This document shows, in pieces, positions 44,955 to 53,604 of a stretch of DNA of 64,000 nt. Under the pieces are notes generated by a model. It did not search any database. It saw only the letters and a program-made list of their open reading frames with translations, and was not told where the DNA came from. The stretch comes from Methylobacterium brachiatum. Its GTDB lineage: Bacteria; Pseudomonadota; Alphaproteobacteria; Rhizobiales; Beijerinckiaceae. The stretch is taken from NCBI RefSeq assembly GCF_020523825.1, contig NZ_JAJALK010000001.1, positions 248,001-312,000 of the forward strand, given 5' to 3'. Position 1 is the stretch's first letter, and each line of letters starts with the position of its first letter. The position numbers and the translations under genes were made by a program.

Positions 44955-47900
44955 CTACTCCGCCGCCTTGAGGTGTCGTGGCCCCGGCTCCCGCGGCCGC
45001 TCCGCGACCTTCGGGACGACAACCTTGCCGAACCGGGCGTACAGGGCCGGCAGCACGATCAGGGTCAGCAGGGTGGCGCTGATCAGGCCACCGATGACCA
45101 CGGTGGCGAGCGGCCGCTGGATCTCGGCGCCGGTCTCGGTGGCGATGGCCATGGGCACGAAGCCGAGCGAGGCGACCAGCGCCGTCATCGCCACCGGCCG
45201 CAACCGGGTCATGGCGCCCTCCAGGATGGCCTCGCGCTTCGGCCGGCCCTCCGCCACGAGCTGCTTGATGAAGGTCAGCATGACGAGGCCGTTGAGGACC
45301 GCAACGCCCGAGAGCGCGATGAACCCGACCGCCGCCGGTACCGAGACCGGCATGCCGCGCAGCCAAAGCGCGAAGATGCCCCCGGTGAGGGCAAGCGGCA
45401 CCGCGCTGAACACCAGCAGCGCGTCCCGCGGCGAGCCCAGGGCCGAGTACAGCAACAGGAAGATCAGGAAGAAGCAGACCGGTACCACCACCATCAGCCG
45501 CCGCTTGGCCGAGGCGAGGTTCTCGAACTGCCCGCCCCAGGTGAGGTAGGAACCTGGCGGCAGCTGCACCTGGCTTCCAACCTTCGCCTGCGCCTCCGCG
45601 ACGAGCGAGCCGATGTCCCGCCCGCGCACGTTGGCCGTGACCACGACCCGCCGCTTGCCGTTCTCGCGCGAGATCTGGTTCGGTCCCTCGGTGACCGAAA
45701 AGCTCGCCACCTGCTTGAGCAGGACCGAGCTCGCCCGGCCGTTCGGGCCCGCCGGCAGCGGCACCGGGATGTTCTCCAGGGCCTCCCGGTCCTCGCGGAC
45801 CTTGTCGGTCAGGCGCACGACGATGGGGAAGCGACGGTCGCCCTCGAACACGACGCCGGCGTCCCGTCCCCCGATGGCCGCGCCGATGACCTCCTGGATC
45901 GCCCCGGTGCTCAGGCCGTAGCGCGCCGCCTCGGCCTTGTTGATCTTGATCTCCAGGAACGGCAGGCCCGCCGTCTGCTCGACCTTGACGTCCTCGGCGC
46001 CGTCGATGCCCTTCAGGACCGCCGCGACCTGGTTGGCCGCCTTCAGCATCGGCTCGAACTCGTCGCCGAACACCTTCACGGCGAGGTCGCCCCGGGTGCC
46101 GGCGAGCAGCTCGTTGAAGCGCAGCTGGATCGGCTGGGAGAACTCGTAGACGTTGCCGGCGAGCGCCCCGACCGCCTTCTCGATCTGCTCCTGCAACTCG
46201 GCCTTGGACAGGCTCGGCTCGGGCCACTCCTCCTGGGGTTTCAGGATGACGAAGGTGTCTGAGGAGTTCGGCGGCATCGGGTCGGAGGCGACCTCGGCGG
46301 TGCCGGTCTTCGAGAAGACGTAGGCCACCTGCGGGAATTTCGAGACCACCTTCTCGACCTTGAGCTGCATCGCCTGCGACTGGGTGAGGGAGGTCGATGG
46401 GATTCGGGTGGCGTTGAGGGCGATGCTCTTCTCGTCGAGCTGCGGGATGAACTCGGTCCCGAGGCGGGTGAACAGGATGCCCGCCCCGACGAGCAGCAGG
46501 AGCGCCGCGCCGACGAAGACGAACGGCGCCCGGACCGCCGCGCCGAGCACCGGGCGGTAAGCGGCCTTGAGCGCCCGGATGATGAGGTTGTCCTTCTCCG
46601 TGACCTTGCCGGTGATGACGATGGCGATGAGCGCCGGCACGAAGGTCAGCGACAGCACGAAGGCCGCCACGAGCGCGATGATCACGGTCAGCGCCATCGG
46701 CTCGAACATCTTGCCCTCGACCCCCGTGAAGGTCAGGAGCGGGACGTAGACCAAGATGATGATCGCCTGCCCGTAGAGCGACGGCTTGATCATCTCCTCG
46801 GCTGAGGCGCGGACCGTCTGGAGGCGCTCCTCGGTGTCGAGCCCCCTGCCCAGCTCCTGCTGCTTCTCTGCGAGGTGGCGCAGGGCGTTCTCGGTGATGA
46901 TCACCGCCCCGTCGACGATCAGCCCGAAATCGAGGGCGCCGAGGCTCATCAAGTTGGCCGAGATCTTCGCCTCGACCATGCCGGTCATGGTCATCAGCAT
47001 GGCGACCGGGATGACCAGGGCCGTGATGATGGCGGCCCGGATGTTGCCGAGCAGCAGGAACAGGATGACGATGACGAGAGCCGCGCCCTCGGACAGGTTC
47101 TTCACCACCGTCTTCACGGTCGCCTCGACGAGCCGGGTCCGGTCGAGGACGGTCTGGACCTCGACGCCGGGCGGCAGGCTCTTGCGGATCTGTTCCATGC
47201 GCGCGTCGACCGCGGCAGCCACCGTGCGGCTGTTCTCGCCGATCAGCATCAGGGCGGTGCCGACGACGACCTCCTGGCCGTCCTCGCTGCCCGAGCCCGT
47301 GCGCAGGTCGCGCCCGATGCGGACCTCGGCGATGTCCTTGATCCGCACCGGCACGCCGCCCCGGGTGGCGACGACCACGTCGCCGATCTCGTCCATGCTC
47401 TCCAGGCGGCCGGCGGCGCGCACGACGTAGCCCTCGCCGTTGTCCTCCAGGTAGCGGGCGCCCTGGTTGGCGTTGTTGGCCTCCAGCGCCCGGGCGACGT
47501 CCGAGAAGGACAGGTCGAGGGACGCGAGCCGCGTCGGGTCGGGCTGGACGTGGTACTGCTTCTCGAAGCCGCCGATGCCGTCGACCCCGGCCACGCCGGA
47601 CACGGTCTTGACTAGGGGGCGGATGATCCAGTCCTGGACGGTGCGCAGGTAGGCGGTCTGCTCCAGCTCGGTCTTCAGGCGCTGGCCCTCGGGGGTCAGG
47701 TAGCTGCCATCGGGCTGCCAGCCGGGCTTGCCCGCCTTCGAGACCGTGCGCTCGCCGGGCTTCGCGTAATGGATCGACCACATGTAGATCTCGCCCAGCC
47801 CGGTCGAGATCGGCCCCATGCTGGGCTCGGTGCCGGGCGGCAGGTCCCGCCTCACCTGCGCGAGGCGCTCGGCGACCTGCTGGCGGGCGAAGTAGATGTC

Positions 47901-48203
47901 GAGCTTCTCCGCGAAGACCGCGGTGACCTGCGAGAAGCCGTTGCGCGAGAGCGAGCGGGTGTATTCGAGCCCCTTGATGCCCGCGAGCGCGGTCTCGACC
48001 GGGTAGGTGACCTGCTTCTCGATGTCGACGGGCGAGAGCGACGGCGCCGTCGTGTTGATCTGCACCTGGTTGTTGGTGATGTCGGGCACCGCGTCTATCG
48101 GCAGCTTGGTGACCGAGTAGCCGCCGAAGCCGGCGGCCAGCAGCGACAGGAGCAGAACCAGCCAGCGCTGGTGCACGGAGAAGTCGAGGATGCGGCTGAT
48201 CAT
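44955..48203 (-). CDS. czcA: Heavy-metal RND efflux pump, inner-membrane subunit (CzcA family)
   Basis: A 1082-residue resistance-nodulation-division protein with 12 predicted helices. The N-terminal FSVHQRWLVLLLSLLAAGFG helix, the PIDAVPDITNNQVQINT motif after it and the helix-4 signature GALDFGLIVDGAVIITEN (acidic residues in the DFG-x3-DG-x6-E pattern) mark the divalent-cation (HME1, Co/Zn/Cd) class rather than the monovalent CusA class. The start at the ATG 48203 is chosen; the TTG at 48218 overlapping the adaptor stop is possible. It pairs with the adaptor downstream of the same promoter; no outer-membrane factor gene is in the operon. Confidence 0.92.
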   Translation of the reverse strand: MISRILDFSVHQRWLVLLLSLLAAGFGGYSVTKLPIDAVPDITNNQVQINTTAPSLSPVDIEKQVTYPVETALAGIKGLEYTRSLSRNGFSQVTAVFAEKLDIYFARQQVAERLAQVRRDLPPGTEPSMGPISTGLGEIYMWSIHYAKPGERTVSKAGKPGWQPDGSYLTPEGQRLKTELEQTAYLRTVQDWIIRPLVKTVSGVAGVDGIGGFEKQYHVQPDPTRLASLDLSFSDVARALEANNANQGARYLEDNGEGYVVRAAGRLESMDEIGDVVVATRGGVPVRIKDIAEVRIGRDLRTGSGSEDGQEVVVGTALMLIGENSRTVAAAVDARMEQIRKSLPPGVEVQTVLDRTRLVEATVKTVVKNLSEGAALVIVILFLLLGNIRAAIITALVIPVAMLMTMTGMVEAKISANLMSLGALDFGLIVDGAVIITENALRHLAEKQQELGRGLDTEERLQTVRASAEEMIKPSLYGQAIIILVYVPLLTFTGVEGKMFEPMALTVIIALVAAFVLSLTFVPALIAIVITGKVTEKDNLIIRALKAAYRPVLGAAVRAPFVFVGAALLLLVGAGILFTRLGTEFIPQLDEKSIALNATRIPSTSLTQSQAMQLKVEKVVSKFPQVAYVFSKTGTAEVASDPMPPNSSDTFVILKPQEEWPEPSLSKAELQEQIEKAVGALAGNVYEFSQPIQLRFNELLAGTRGDLAVKVFGDEFEPMLKAANQVAAVLKGIDGAEDVKVEQTAGLPFLEIKINKAEAARYGLSTGAIQEVIGAAIGGRDAGVVFEGDRRFPIVVRLTDKVREDREALENIPVPLPAGPNGRASSVLLKQVASFSVTEGPNQISRENGKRRVVVTANVRGRDIGSLVAEAQAKVGSQVQLPPGSYLTWGGQFENLASAKRRLMVVVPVCFFLIFLLLYSALGSPRDALLVFSAVPLALTGGIFALWLRGMPVSVPAAVGFIALSGVAVLNGLVMLTFIKQLVAEGRPKREAILEGAMTRLRPVAMTALVASLGFVPMAIATETGAEIQRPLATVVIGGLISATLLTLIVLPALYARFGKVVVPKVAERPREPGPRHLKAAE

Positions 48204-48214
48204 GTCGGGCTTCC

Positions 48215-49567
48215 TCAATGGTCGTGGTCGGCTTCGCTCTTCCCGAGCTCGGCCTTGAGGAGGAAGGTGTTGGCCACCGCGATGGTCTCGCCGGGCTTGA
48301 GGCCCGAGACGACCTCGAAGCCGTCGTCGTCGGAGCGCCCGAGCTCGACCTCGCGCTTTTCGAAGCCCTCGTCCGTGCGCACGAAGACGACGCGCTTGCC
48401 CTCGACGGTCTGGAGCGCCGACTTGGCGACCCGCACCGGCACTTGGTCCGTCGCGGTCTCGACCTCGGCGGTGACGTAGGTGCCGGGCCTCCAGGCCATG
48501 TCCTTGTTGGGCAGCGAGACCACGACCCGGGCGGACCGGGTGTCGGCGTTCAGCAGCGGGCTGACGAACACCACCTTGCCCTGCTCGCTGCGGCCGCCGC
48601 GGTTCACGGTGACCCGCGCGCCCTCCCGGACCTCGGCGAGGTCGGAGGTGGGGACCGCGAGCTCGATCCAGACGGTCGAGAGGTCGGCGACGGTGTAGAC
48701 GTCGGCAGGGTCGCCCTCCTTGCCCACCGCCGTGCCGACATCGACCTTGCGCTCCACGATGCGGCCGGCGATGGGCGCCCGCAGCTCGTACTGGCGCAGC
48801 GTCGAGGCGTTCGGCGTCGCCTCGTCGCGTTTCTGCGCGGCGGCGACCTCGGCGGCGTTCAGGCCCAGCGCCGAGAGCTTCTGGCGGGCGAGGTCGACGC
48901 GCAGCTGGTTCTCCTGGAACACGGCCTTGGCGTTGTCGAACGCCGCCTGGGATGCCGCCGCCGACGCCAAGAGTTTCTGCTGGCGCTCGAAGTTGATCTT
49001 CTGGAGGTCGGACTGGACCATCGCGGTGAGGTACTCGCTCTTGGCGTCGGCGACTTCCCGGCTGTCGAGGAGGGCGACCACCTCGCCCTTCCTGACGTCG
49101 TCGCCCAGGCGCTTGCGCATCTCGGACACCGTGCCGACGACGCGGGCGGGGACGCGGGCGATCCGGTCGGTATCGGGCGTGATGGTGCCGGGCACCAGGA
49201 CGTGTCGCGAGAGCGTCCCGCCCTCGGCCTTGGCGACGCCGATGTCCTGCCCCTCGACCTGCTCGGCCGTCATCTTGACGTGGCCTTCCTCGCCCTCCGC
49301 CTCGGAATGCTCGTGCTCGCCGTGAGCGTGGGCTCCCTCGGCCTTCGGCGCGGCGGCCTTGCCGTGGTCGTGGCCGTCGCCTTCGGCATGGTCGGCCTCG
49401 TCCTTCGGCGCCTTCCCGCCAGGGGGCGGGCCGGCGGCGAAGGTGAGGATGGCCGGCGGCAGCCCGGCCGATGTCAGGAGGCCGCGGACGAACGCGGATA
49501 TGGCGGGGACGGCGGCGCCGACGACGATGCCGGCGGCCACGAGGACCGCGGTGATGAGGATGCGCAT
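48215..49567 (-). CDS. czcB: RND periplasmic adaptor (CzcB-like)
   Basis: A 450-residue membrane-fusion protein. An N-terminal membrane helix is followed by a His/Glu-rich stretch (about residues 50-95, with GDGHDHG, AHAHGEHEH and EGEEGH) able to bind metal. Then come the lipoyl/barrel-sandwich region (RVVGTVSEMRKRLGDDVRKGEVVALLD), an alpha-hairpin, APIAGRIVERKVDVGTAV and a beta-barrel with FVSPLLNADTRSARVVV. It ends in EADHDH. It links the RND pump to an outer-membrane channel and may hand metal to the pump. Confidence 0.92.
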   Translation of the reverse strand: MRILITAVLVAAGIVVGAAVPAISAFVRGLLTSAGLPPAILTFAAGPPPGGKAPKDEADHAEGDGHDHGKAAAPKAEGAHAHGEHEHSEAEGEEGHVKMTAEQVEGQDIGVAKAEGGTLSRHVLVPGTITPDTDRIARVPARVVGTVSEMRKRLGDDVRKGEVVALLDSREVADAKSEYLTAMVQSDLQKINFERQQKLLASAAASQAAFDNAKAVFQENQLRVDLARQKLSALGLNAAEVAAAQKRDEATPNASTLRQYELRAPIAGRIVERKVDVGTAVGKEGDPADVYTVADLSTVWIELAVPTSDLAEVREGARVTVNRGGRSEQGKVVFVSPLLNADTRSARVVVSLPNKDMAWRPGTYVTAEVETATDQVPVRVAKSALQTVEGKRVVFVRTDEGFEKREVELGRSDDDGFEVVSGLKPGETIAVANTFLLKAELGKSEADHDH

Positions 49568-49687
49568 GAGACCTGCTCGGCCGGGATCGGGCGCCGTTCG
49601 GACGGACGCGGCAGTCCCGCTTCTGTGGCGTGAGGAGTGGCCCGGAGCGCGGGCTCCGGGTTCGGGACGCGCCTCTGCGGCGTCACC

Positions 49688-50059
49688 TCAGGCGCGGGGG
49701 GGCCTCGGCAGGCGGTCCGGCGAGACGGAGGAAACCGTCTGGCTCAAATGCGCATAGGCCAGCCGGGCGACCCCGAAGACCGGCTCCGAGAAGTCCGCCA
49801 CGGCGGGTGCCGCCTGGTGGCAGCCACAATGGAGGTGGCAGGCCATGCCGGGGTCGGTCGCGCCGGTGTCGGGCGCGGCCTCAATGCTCGCGATCTCCGT
49901 GACGTGCCTGCCGCCGCCATCGTGGTACGCGACGTCGGCGGCGAGGCCGGCGGCGGGCGCGACGAGGGACAGGGCGAGGGCGAGCGCGAGCAGGCGTGCG
50001 GCGAACGCCCACCATCCCCGTGCCGCCCACCTGCGGCTATGCCCGCGTCCTGAACCCAT
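49688..50059 (-). CDS. Small exported His/Cys protein at the head of the czc operon
   Basis: A 123-residue protein from the ATG at 50059 (a second ATG lies at 50101). A twin-arginine-like basic start (GRGHSRRWAARGWWAF) leads into a hydrophobic signal ending near PAAGLAAD. The mature part holds YHDGGGRHVTEIASIEAAPD and a cluster of possible ligands in MACHLHCGCHQAAPAV. It resembles the short exported proteins encoded first in many cnr/czc operons (CzcI type), which sense or buffer metal, though homology is not certain. It is divergent from the first His-rich protein gene. Confidence 0.6.
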   Translation of the reverse strand: MGSGRGHSRRWAARGWWAFAARLLALALALSLVAPAAGLAADVAYHDGGGRHVTEIASIEAAPDTGATDPGMACHLHCGCHQAAPAVADFSEPVFGVARLAYAHLSQTVSSVSPDRLPRPPRA

Positions 50060-50289
50060 CTCCGGCCTTATGCGCGATTTATCCCGGATCGGACAAGGCA
50101 TCGTCCTGGCCTCTTGAACCCGGTCTGAACAGATTTTGTGGCCGCCATGCAAGGTCAGCCGCGGTCACGACGCGAAAGCGGCCAAGCCGTTTCTCGCTCG
50201 GCCGAGACGAATACCGGGCGAGGAAAATCCGGGAACGGTTTCGCGGGGGGCCGCATTCCCGGCCGACCGCGAAACATGGAGATCCTTGG

Positions 50290-50526
50290 ATGAAGATCAT
50301 GTTCGCCGCCGCCGCCGCGGCCGCCCTGGCCCTCGCGCCGGTCGGTGCGCTCGCCCAGCACGTGGACGTCGGCCCCGGCGGAGTCGGGGTTCACGGCGAC
50401 GGCCACCGCCGCGATGTCGACCATACGCACACCACCGTCGAGGAGAACCATCGCGACCGGCCGGTCGTGCACGAACATCATGACGACCATCACGAGAAGA
50501 CCGTCGTGGAAGAGCACCGCCACTGA
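50290..50526 (+). CDS. Small exported His-rich protein 1
   Basis: A 78-residue protein with a signal peptide (FAAAAAAALALAPVGALAQ) and a mature part full of His and Asp (GVHGDGHRRDVDHTHTTVE, VVHEHHDDHHEKTVVEEHRH). There is no fold signature. The composition suggests a periplasmic metal buffer. It follows a divergent promoter region shared with the czc operon and ends in a strong hairpin terminator, so it is monocistronic. Confidence 0.7.
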   Translation: MKIMFAAAAAAALALAPVGALAQHVDVGPGGVGVHGDGHRRDVDHTHTTVEENHRDRPVVHEHHDDHHEKTVVEEHRH

Positions 50527-50543
50527 GCGGCTGACATCGCGAC

Positions 50544-50581
50544 GGGGCCGGGCCGGGGGCAGCGACGTCCGGCCCGGCCCC
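50544..50581 (+). terminator. Hairpin terminator
   Basis: Perfect 13-base GC arms (50544-50556 and 50569-50581) with a 12-base loop lie 18 bases after the first His-rich gene. Confidence 0.75.
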
Positions 50582-50698
50582 TCGCATTTCGAGGACGTCG
50601 GCGAACCTGGGGTGACGGCTTCCTGAACGACGGTCTCAGAACCTGTTCAACGGCCGCCGCGCAAACCGCCGCAATAGGAATCCCCGGAGGAGACAGCG

Positions 50699-50938
50699 AT
50701 GCGACGGCACCTAGCAGGCTTGATGGCGGCGGCCATCCTCCTCGCGCCGGCCGCGGCCTCGGCCCAGTATTACGAGCGCGGCTACGGCTACGGCGAGCGG
50801 CGGCCGCACGACCATGTCGATGTCTACCGCCACGGCAACCATGACGACGTCGTGGTCCGGCACCATCACCCGCGCCGCGAGGATTACGGGCCGGGCCGGT
50901 TCGAGCGGCACCATCACCATCACGACTTCGACGACTGA
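50699..50938 (+). CDS. Small exported His-rich protein 2
   Basis: A 79-residue protein with signal peptide (LAGLMAAAILLAPAAASAQ), then a Tyr/Gly stretch (YYERGYGYGERR) and a His/Asp-rich chain (PHDHVDVYRHGNHDDVVVRHHH and RHHHHHDFDD). It is a compositional relative of the His-rich protein encoded just before it but not an obvious duplicate. A GGAGGAGACAGCG site precedes the ATG. It is probably a periplasmic metal-binding peptide. Confidence 0.72.
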   Translation: MRRHLAGLMAAAILLAPAAASAQYYERGYGYGERRPHDHVDVYRHGNHDDVVVRHHHPRREDYGPGRFERHHHHHDFDD

Positions 50939-50966
50939 GGTCGCCGCCTGGCGTCGAGAAGAGGTC

Positions 50967-50994
50967 GCCCGCACCGGCTCGCGCCGGTGCGGGC
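50967..50994. terminator. Bidirectional hairpin terminator
   Basis: Perfect 12-base arms (50967-50978 and 50983-50994) with a four-base loop separate the convergent ends at 50938 (plus) and 50998 (minus). Confidence 0.78.
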
Positions 50995-50997
50995 GCA

Positions 50998-51114
50998 TCA
51001 CGACGCGCGAGGGGTCGGCGCATCGTGAACGACGTGCCGAGCAGGCTCGGCGAGCGCGTAGCCGATCACCGCGGCCAGGAGCGCGAAGACGACGAGCAGG
51101 GGCAGCATCCGCAT
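50998..51114 (-). CDS. 38-residue membrane peptide
   Basis: A small frame, MRMLPLLVVFALLAAVIGYA followed by LAEPARHVVHDAPTPRAS: one hydrophobic helix and a short polar tail with two His. The ATG is preceded by a purine-rich GGGAGGCG. It is the last gene of the CDF/ZIP/two-component run, 37 bases after the His/Pro-rich exported protein gene. It may be a regulatory or chaperone-like small membrane protein, but coding is only moderately supported. Confidence 0.45.
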   Translation of the reverse strand: MRMLPLLVVFALLAAVIGYALAEPARHVVHDAPTPRAS

Positions 51115-51151
51115 GTCCGCGCCTCCCGCCCCCGCGGCCTGCCCGGCGAGC

Positions 51152-51415
51152 TCACTTCTTGCCGGGCTTGTCGTGGCTGTGCCCGTGGGCATGCCCGTCG
51201 TTGTCCGAATGCGCCGGCTTGCCGTCGGGCCGCTTCTCACGGGCCTCGCTGACGCGCGGGTCGTCGCGATGGGCCGGGCCGCCCGACACGCCACCGGTGT
51301 TCGGGACGGCGCGCTCGGGGTTCGAGGCATTGCCGTGGCTGTCCACGGCGAAGGCGGACCCCGTGGCCGCGGCCAGCATCCCGGCGGCGAGGACGGCGGC
51401 GAGCGTGCGCTTCAA
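51152..51415 (-). CDS. Small exported His-rich protein 3
   Basis: An 87-residue protein starting with a TTG (51413-51415) that has AGGAG eight bases upstream. The signal peptide is LAAVLAAGMLAAATGSAFAV. The mature chain is hydrophilic (DSHGNASNPERAVPNTGG, HRDDPRVSEAREKRPDGKP) with a C-terminal HSDNDGHAHGHSHDKPGKK metal-binding-like cluster. It lies 99 bases downstream of the sensor kinase gene on the same strand and is likely controlled by that system. Confidence 0.7.
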   Translation of the reverse strand: MKRTLAAVLAAGMLAAATGSAFAVDSHGNASNPERAVPNTGGVSGGPAHRDDPRVSEAREKRPDGKPAHSDNDGHAHGHSHDKPGKK

Positions 51416-51514
51416 CTGTCGGTCTCCTGTTCGGCGCCGACCGCGTCGGCCGCTTCGAAGTCCGAGATAGCCAAGCCGTTTGTCTCCGGGACGCCGCGTT
51501 CGTGACGAAGTGTG

Positions 51515-52849
51515 TCAGCCGCCGCGCCCAGCCCGGGGCACGCGGATCTCGGCCCGCAATCCGCCCTCCGGCCTCGTGGTCAGGATGAGCGTGCCTCCCT
51601 CCGCTTCCACGGCCCGCCGCGCGATGGTCAGGCCGAGTCCGGTCCCGCCGGTGTTTCGGTTGCGCGACCCCTCCAGGCGGGTGAAGGGCTCGAAGGCGCA
51701 GGCGACGTCGCATGCCGGGATGCCGGGCCCGTCGTCGTCGATGCGCAAGACCAGCGCTGTCTCTTCGGCCGCCAGGGCGATGCGCACCCGCGCGCCGTAG
51801 CGCACGCCGTTGTCCACGAGGTTCTCCAGCGCCCGCCGGAAGGCGACTGGGCGCACCGTCGCCAGGGCCCGGCCGGGTCCTCCGTATGCGACCGCCCGGC
51901 CGGCATCCGCGGAGGCGTCGGCGACCCCCATCAAAATGCTCGCGACGTTGGTGACCTGCCGCGGCTCCGGGTCGGCGTCGCCCCCCAGGTAGGCCAGCGT
52001 CGCGTCGACCATCGCCTGCATGTCGTCGAGGTCGGAGGCCATGGCGCGGCGCCCGGCCGGGTCCTCGACGTGGTCGAGGCGCAGGCGGAGCCGGGTGATG
52101 GGCGTTCGCAGGTCGTGGGACACGGCGGCGAGCGCCTGCGTCCGCTCGCCGACCAGCCGGTGGATGCGCTCCTGCATCGCGTTGAGGGCACGGCCGATCC
52201 CTCGGGTCTCGTCGGGACCAATCTCGGGAACCCGGACGGGGGCGCCGTGGCCGATCCGTCCGGTGGCCCGGGTCAGCTCCCGCAAGGGGCCGGCGATCCG
52301 ATGCATCAGGACGACCGCGGCCACCCCGACGAGGATGGCCATGGCGGTGGCGAGCGAGGCCCAGGGCGCGACGGGGACGAGGCTCGGGGCGTGCGCGGAC
52401 CGGAAGGTCAGCGCGCTCCCGTCCGGAAGCGGGATGATCCCGCGCAGGTCCTGCCGGTGGAGCGGCTCGTCCGGCGCCTCCAGGTTCAGGGCGAGCCCCG
52501 CCCCGAGGACCGGTTCGAGGGCGAGGAGGCGGTCGCGCAGGTCCCGGAGCGCGGGATCGGTCGCCCCCGGGGGGCGAGCCGGCGCTGGGGCGTCCCAGCC
52601 GATCTCGAAATGGTTCGACGAGAGGGCCTCGGCCTCGTCAGCCCGCTCCTCCGGCGGGCGCCGCGACACGGCCTCGCGCGCGATGACGAGTTGGCGGGCG
52701 ACCTCGGTGGCGAAGGCCTCGTCGGCGGCGGCCGCCGCCGAGAGGCGGTAGATCGCCAGCGCGCCGCCATGGACGAGGAGCACGGCCAGGAGCAGGACGA
52801 CGACGGTGCGCCCCTCCAGGCTGCGGGCGAGGCCGAGGACGCCCCTCAT
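51515..52849 (-). CDS. Sensor histidine kinase of the CDF/ZIP operon
   Basis: A 444-residue membrane kinase. Helix 1 (VVVLLLAVLLVHGGALAIY) and helix 2 (ATAMAILVGVAAVVLMH) flank a periplasmic region of about 120 residues. HAMP follows, then the H-box with His245 (ALAAVSHDLRTPITRLRLR), N-box (ENLVDNGVRYGARV), G1 (IDDDGPGIP) and G2 (GTGLGLTIARRAV). The layout is close to EnvZ-type kinases. It overlaps its regulator by four bases. Confidence 0.9.
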   Translation of the reverse strand: MRGVLGLARSLEGRTVVVLLLAVLLVHGGALAIYRLSAAAAADEAFATEVARQLVIAREAVSRRPPEERADEAEALSSNHFEIGWDAPAPARPPGATDPALRDLRDRLLALEPVLGAGLALNLEAPDEPLHRQDLRGIIPLPDGSALTFRSAHAPSLVPVAPWASLATAMAILVGVAAVVLMHRIAGPLRELTRATGRIGHGAPVRVPEIGPDETRGIGRALNAMQERIHRLVGERTQALAAVSHDLRTPITRLRLRLDHVEDPAGRRAMASDLDDMQAMVDATLAYLGGDADPEPRQVTNVASILMGVADASADAGRAVAYGGPGRALATVRPVAFRRALENLVDNGVRYGARVRIALAAEETALVLRIDDDGPGIPACDVACAFEPFTRLEGSRNRNTGGTGLGLTIARRAVEAEGGTLILTTRPEGGLRAEIRVPRAGRGG

Positions 52850-53592
52850 GCCCGCTCGACCTTGGCGGCCAGCATGTAGCCGGTGCCCCGCACCGTCTTG
52901 ATGACGGCGGCCGTCCCCGCGGGCGGTTCGAGCTTGCGCCGCAGCCGGCTGACCAGGGTGTCGACGCTGCGGTCCGACGGCGCGGAGAGGCGCCCGCGGC
53001 CCATCTCCAGGATCTGCTCGCGGCCGAGCACCCGGCCCGGGTGTTCCAGGAACACCAGCAGCAGGTCGTGCTCGGCGCCCGACAGGTCGACGGCGGCGCC
53101 TTCGGGATCGGTCAGGGCGCGGCTGCGCAGGTCGAGCCGCCAGCCGGCGAAGGCGAGGGATTCCGGCCGCGACGCCGCGCTCGGCACCGGCGCGAGCGCC
53201 GACCGGCGGAGCACCGCCCGGATCCGGGCGAGGAGTTCTGGGCGCCCGAACGGCTTGGCGACGTAGTCGTCGGCGCCCAGTTCCAGGCCGAGCACCCGGT
53301 CCGCCTCCTCGTTGCGGGCGCTCAGCATGATGACCGGGACGGTGCCCTTCGCCCGCAGGGCCCTGAGCAGGTCGAACCCGGACGCGCCCGGCAGCATGAC
53401 GTCGAGGAGGACGAGGTCAACCGGCGTGTCGGGCAGGAGCGACCACATCTCGGCGCCGCCGCGGCAGCCCGTGACCCGGAAGCCGCTCTCCCGCAGGATG
53501 CGGCCGACGAGCACGCGCATGCCGTCGTCGTCCTCGACGAGCAGGATGTGGGCCTCGTCCGGGAGGGACCTGGTTTCGCCCGCGGCAAGCAT
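52846..53592 (-). CDS. OmpR-family response regulator of the CDF/ZIP operon
   Basis: A 248-residue regulator. The receiver has HILLVEDDDGMRV, Asp64 in DLVLLDVMLPGASGF, VIMLSARNEEAD and DDYVAKPFGRPE. The DNA-binding winged helix has LSGAEHDLLLVFLEHPGRVL, SDRSVDTLVSRLRRKLE and KTVRGTGYML. It follows the ZIP transporter gene by 12 bases, so transporter and regulator are made together, implying feedback control of metal flux. Confidence 0.92.
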   Translation of the reverse strand: MLAAGETRSLPDEAHILLVEDDDGMRVLVGRILRESGFRVTGCRGGAEMWSLLPDTPVDLVLLDVMLPGASGFDLLRALRAKGTVPVIMLSARNEEADRVLGLELGADDYVAKPFGRPELLARIRAVLRRSALAPVPSAASRPESLAFAGWRLDLRSRALTDPEGAAVDLSGAEHDLLLVFLEHPGRVLGREQILEMGRGRLSAPSDRSVDTLVSRLRRKLEPPAGTAAVIKTVRGTGYMLAAKVERA

Positions 53593-53604
53593 TCCGGATA
53601 CAGC

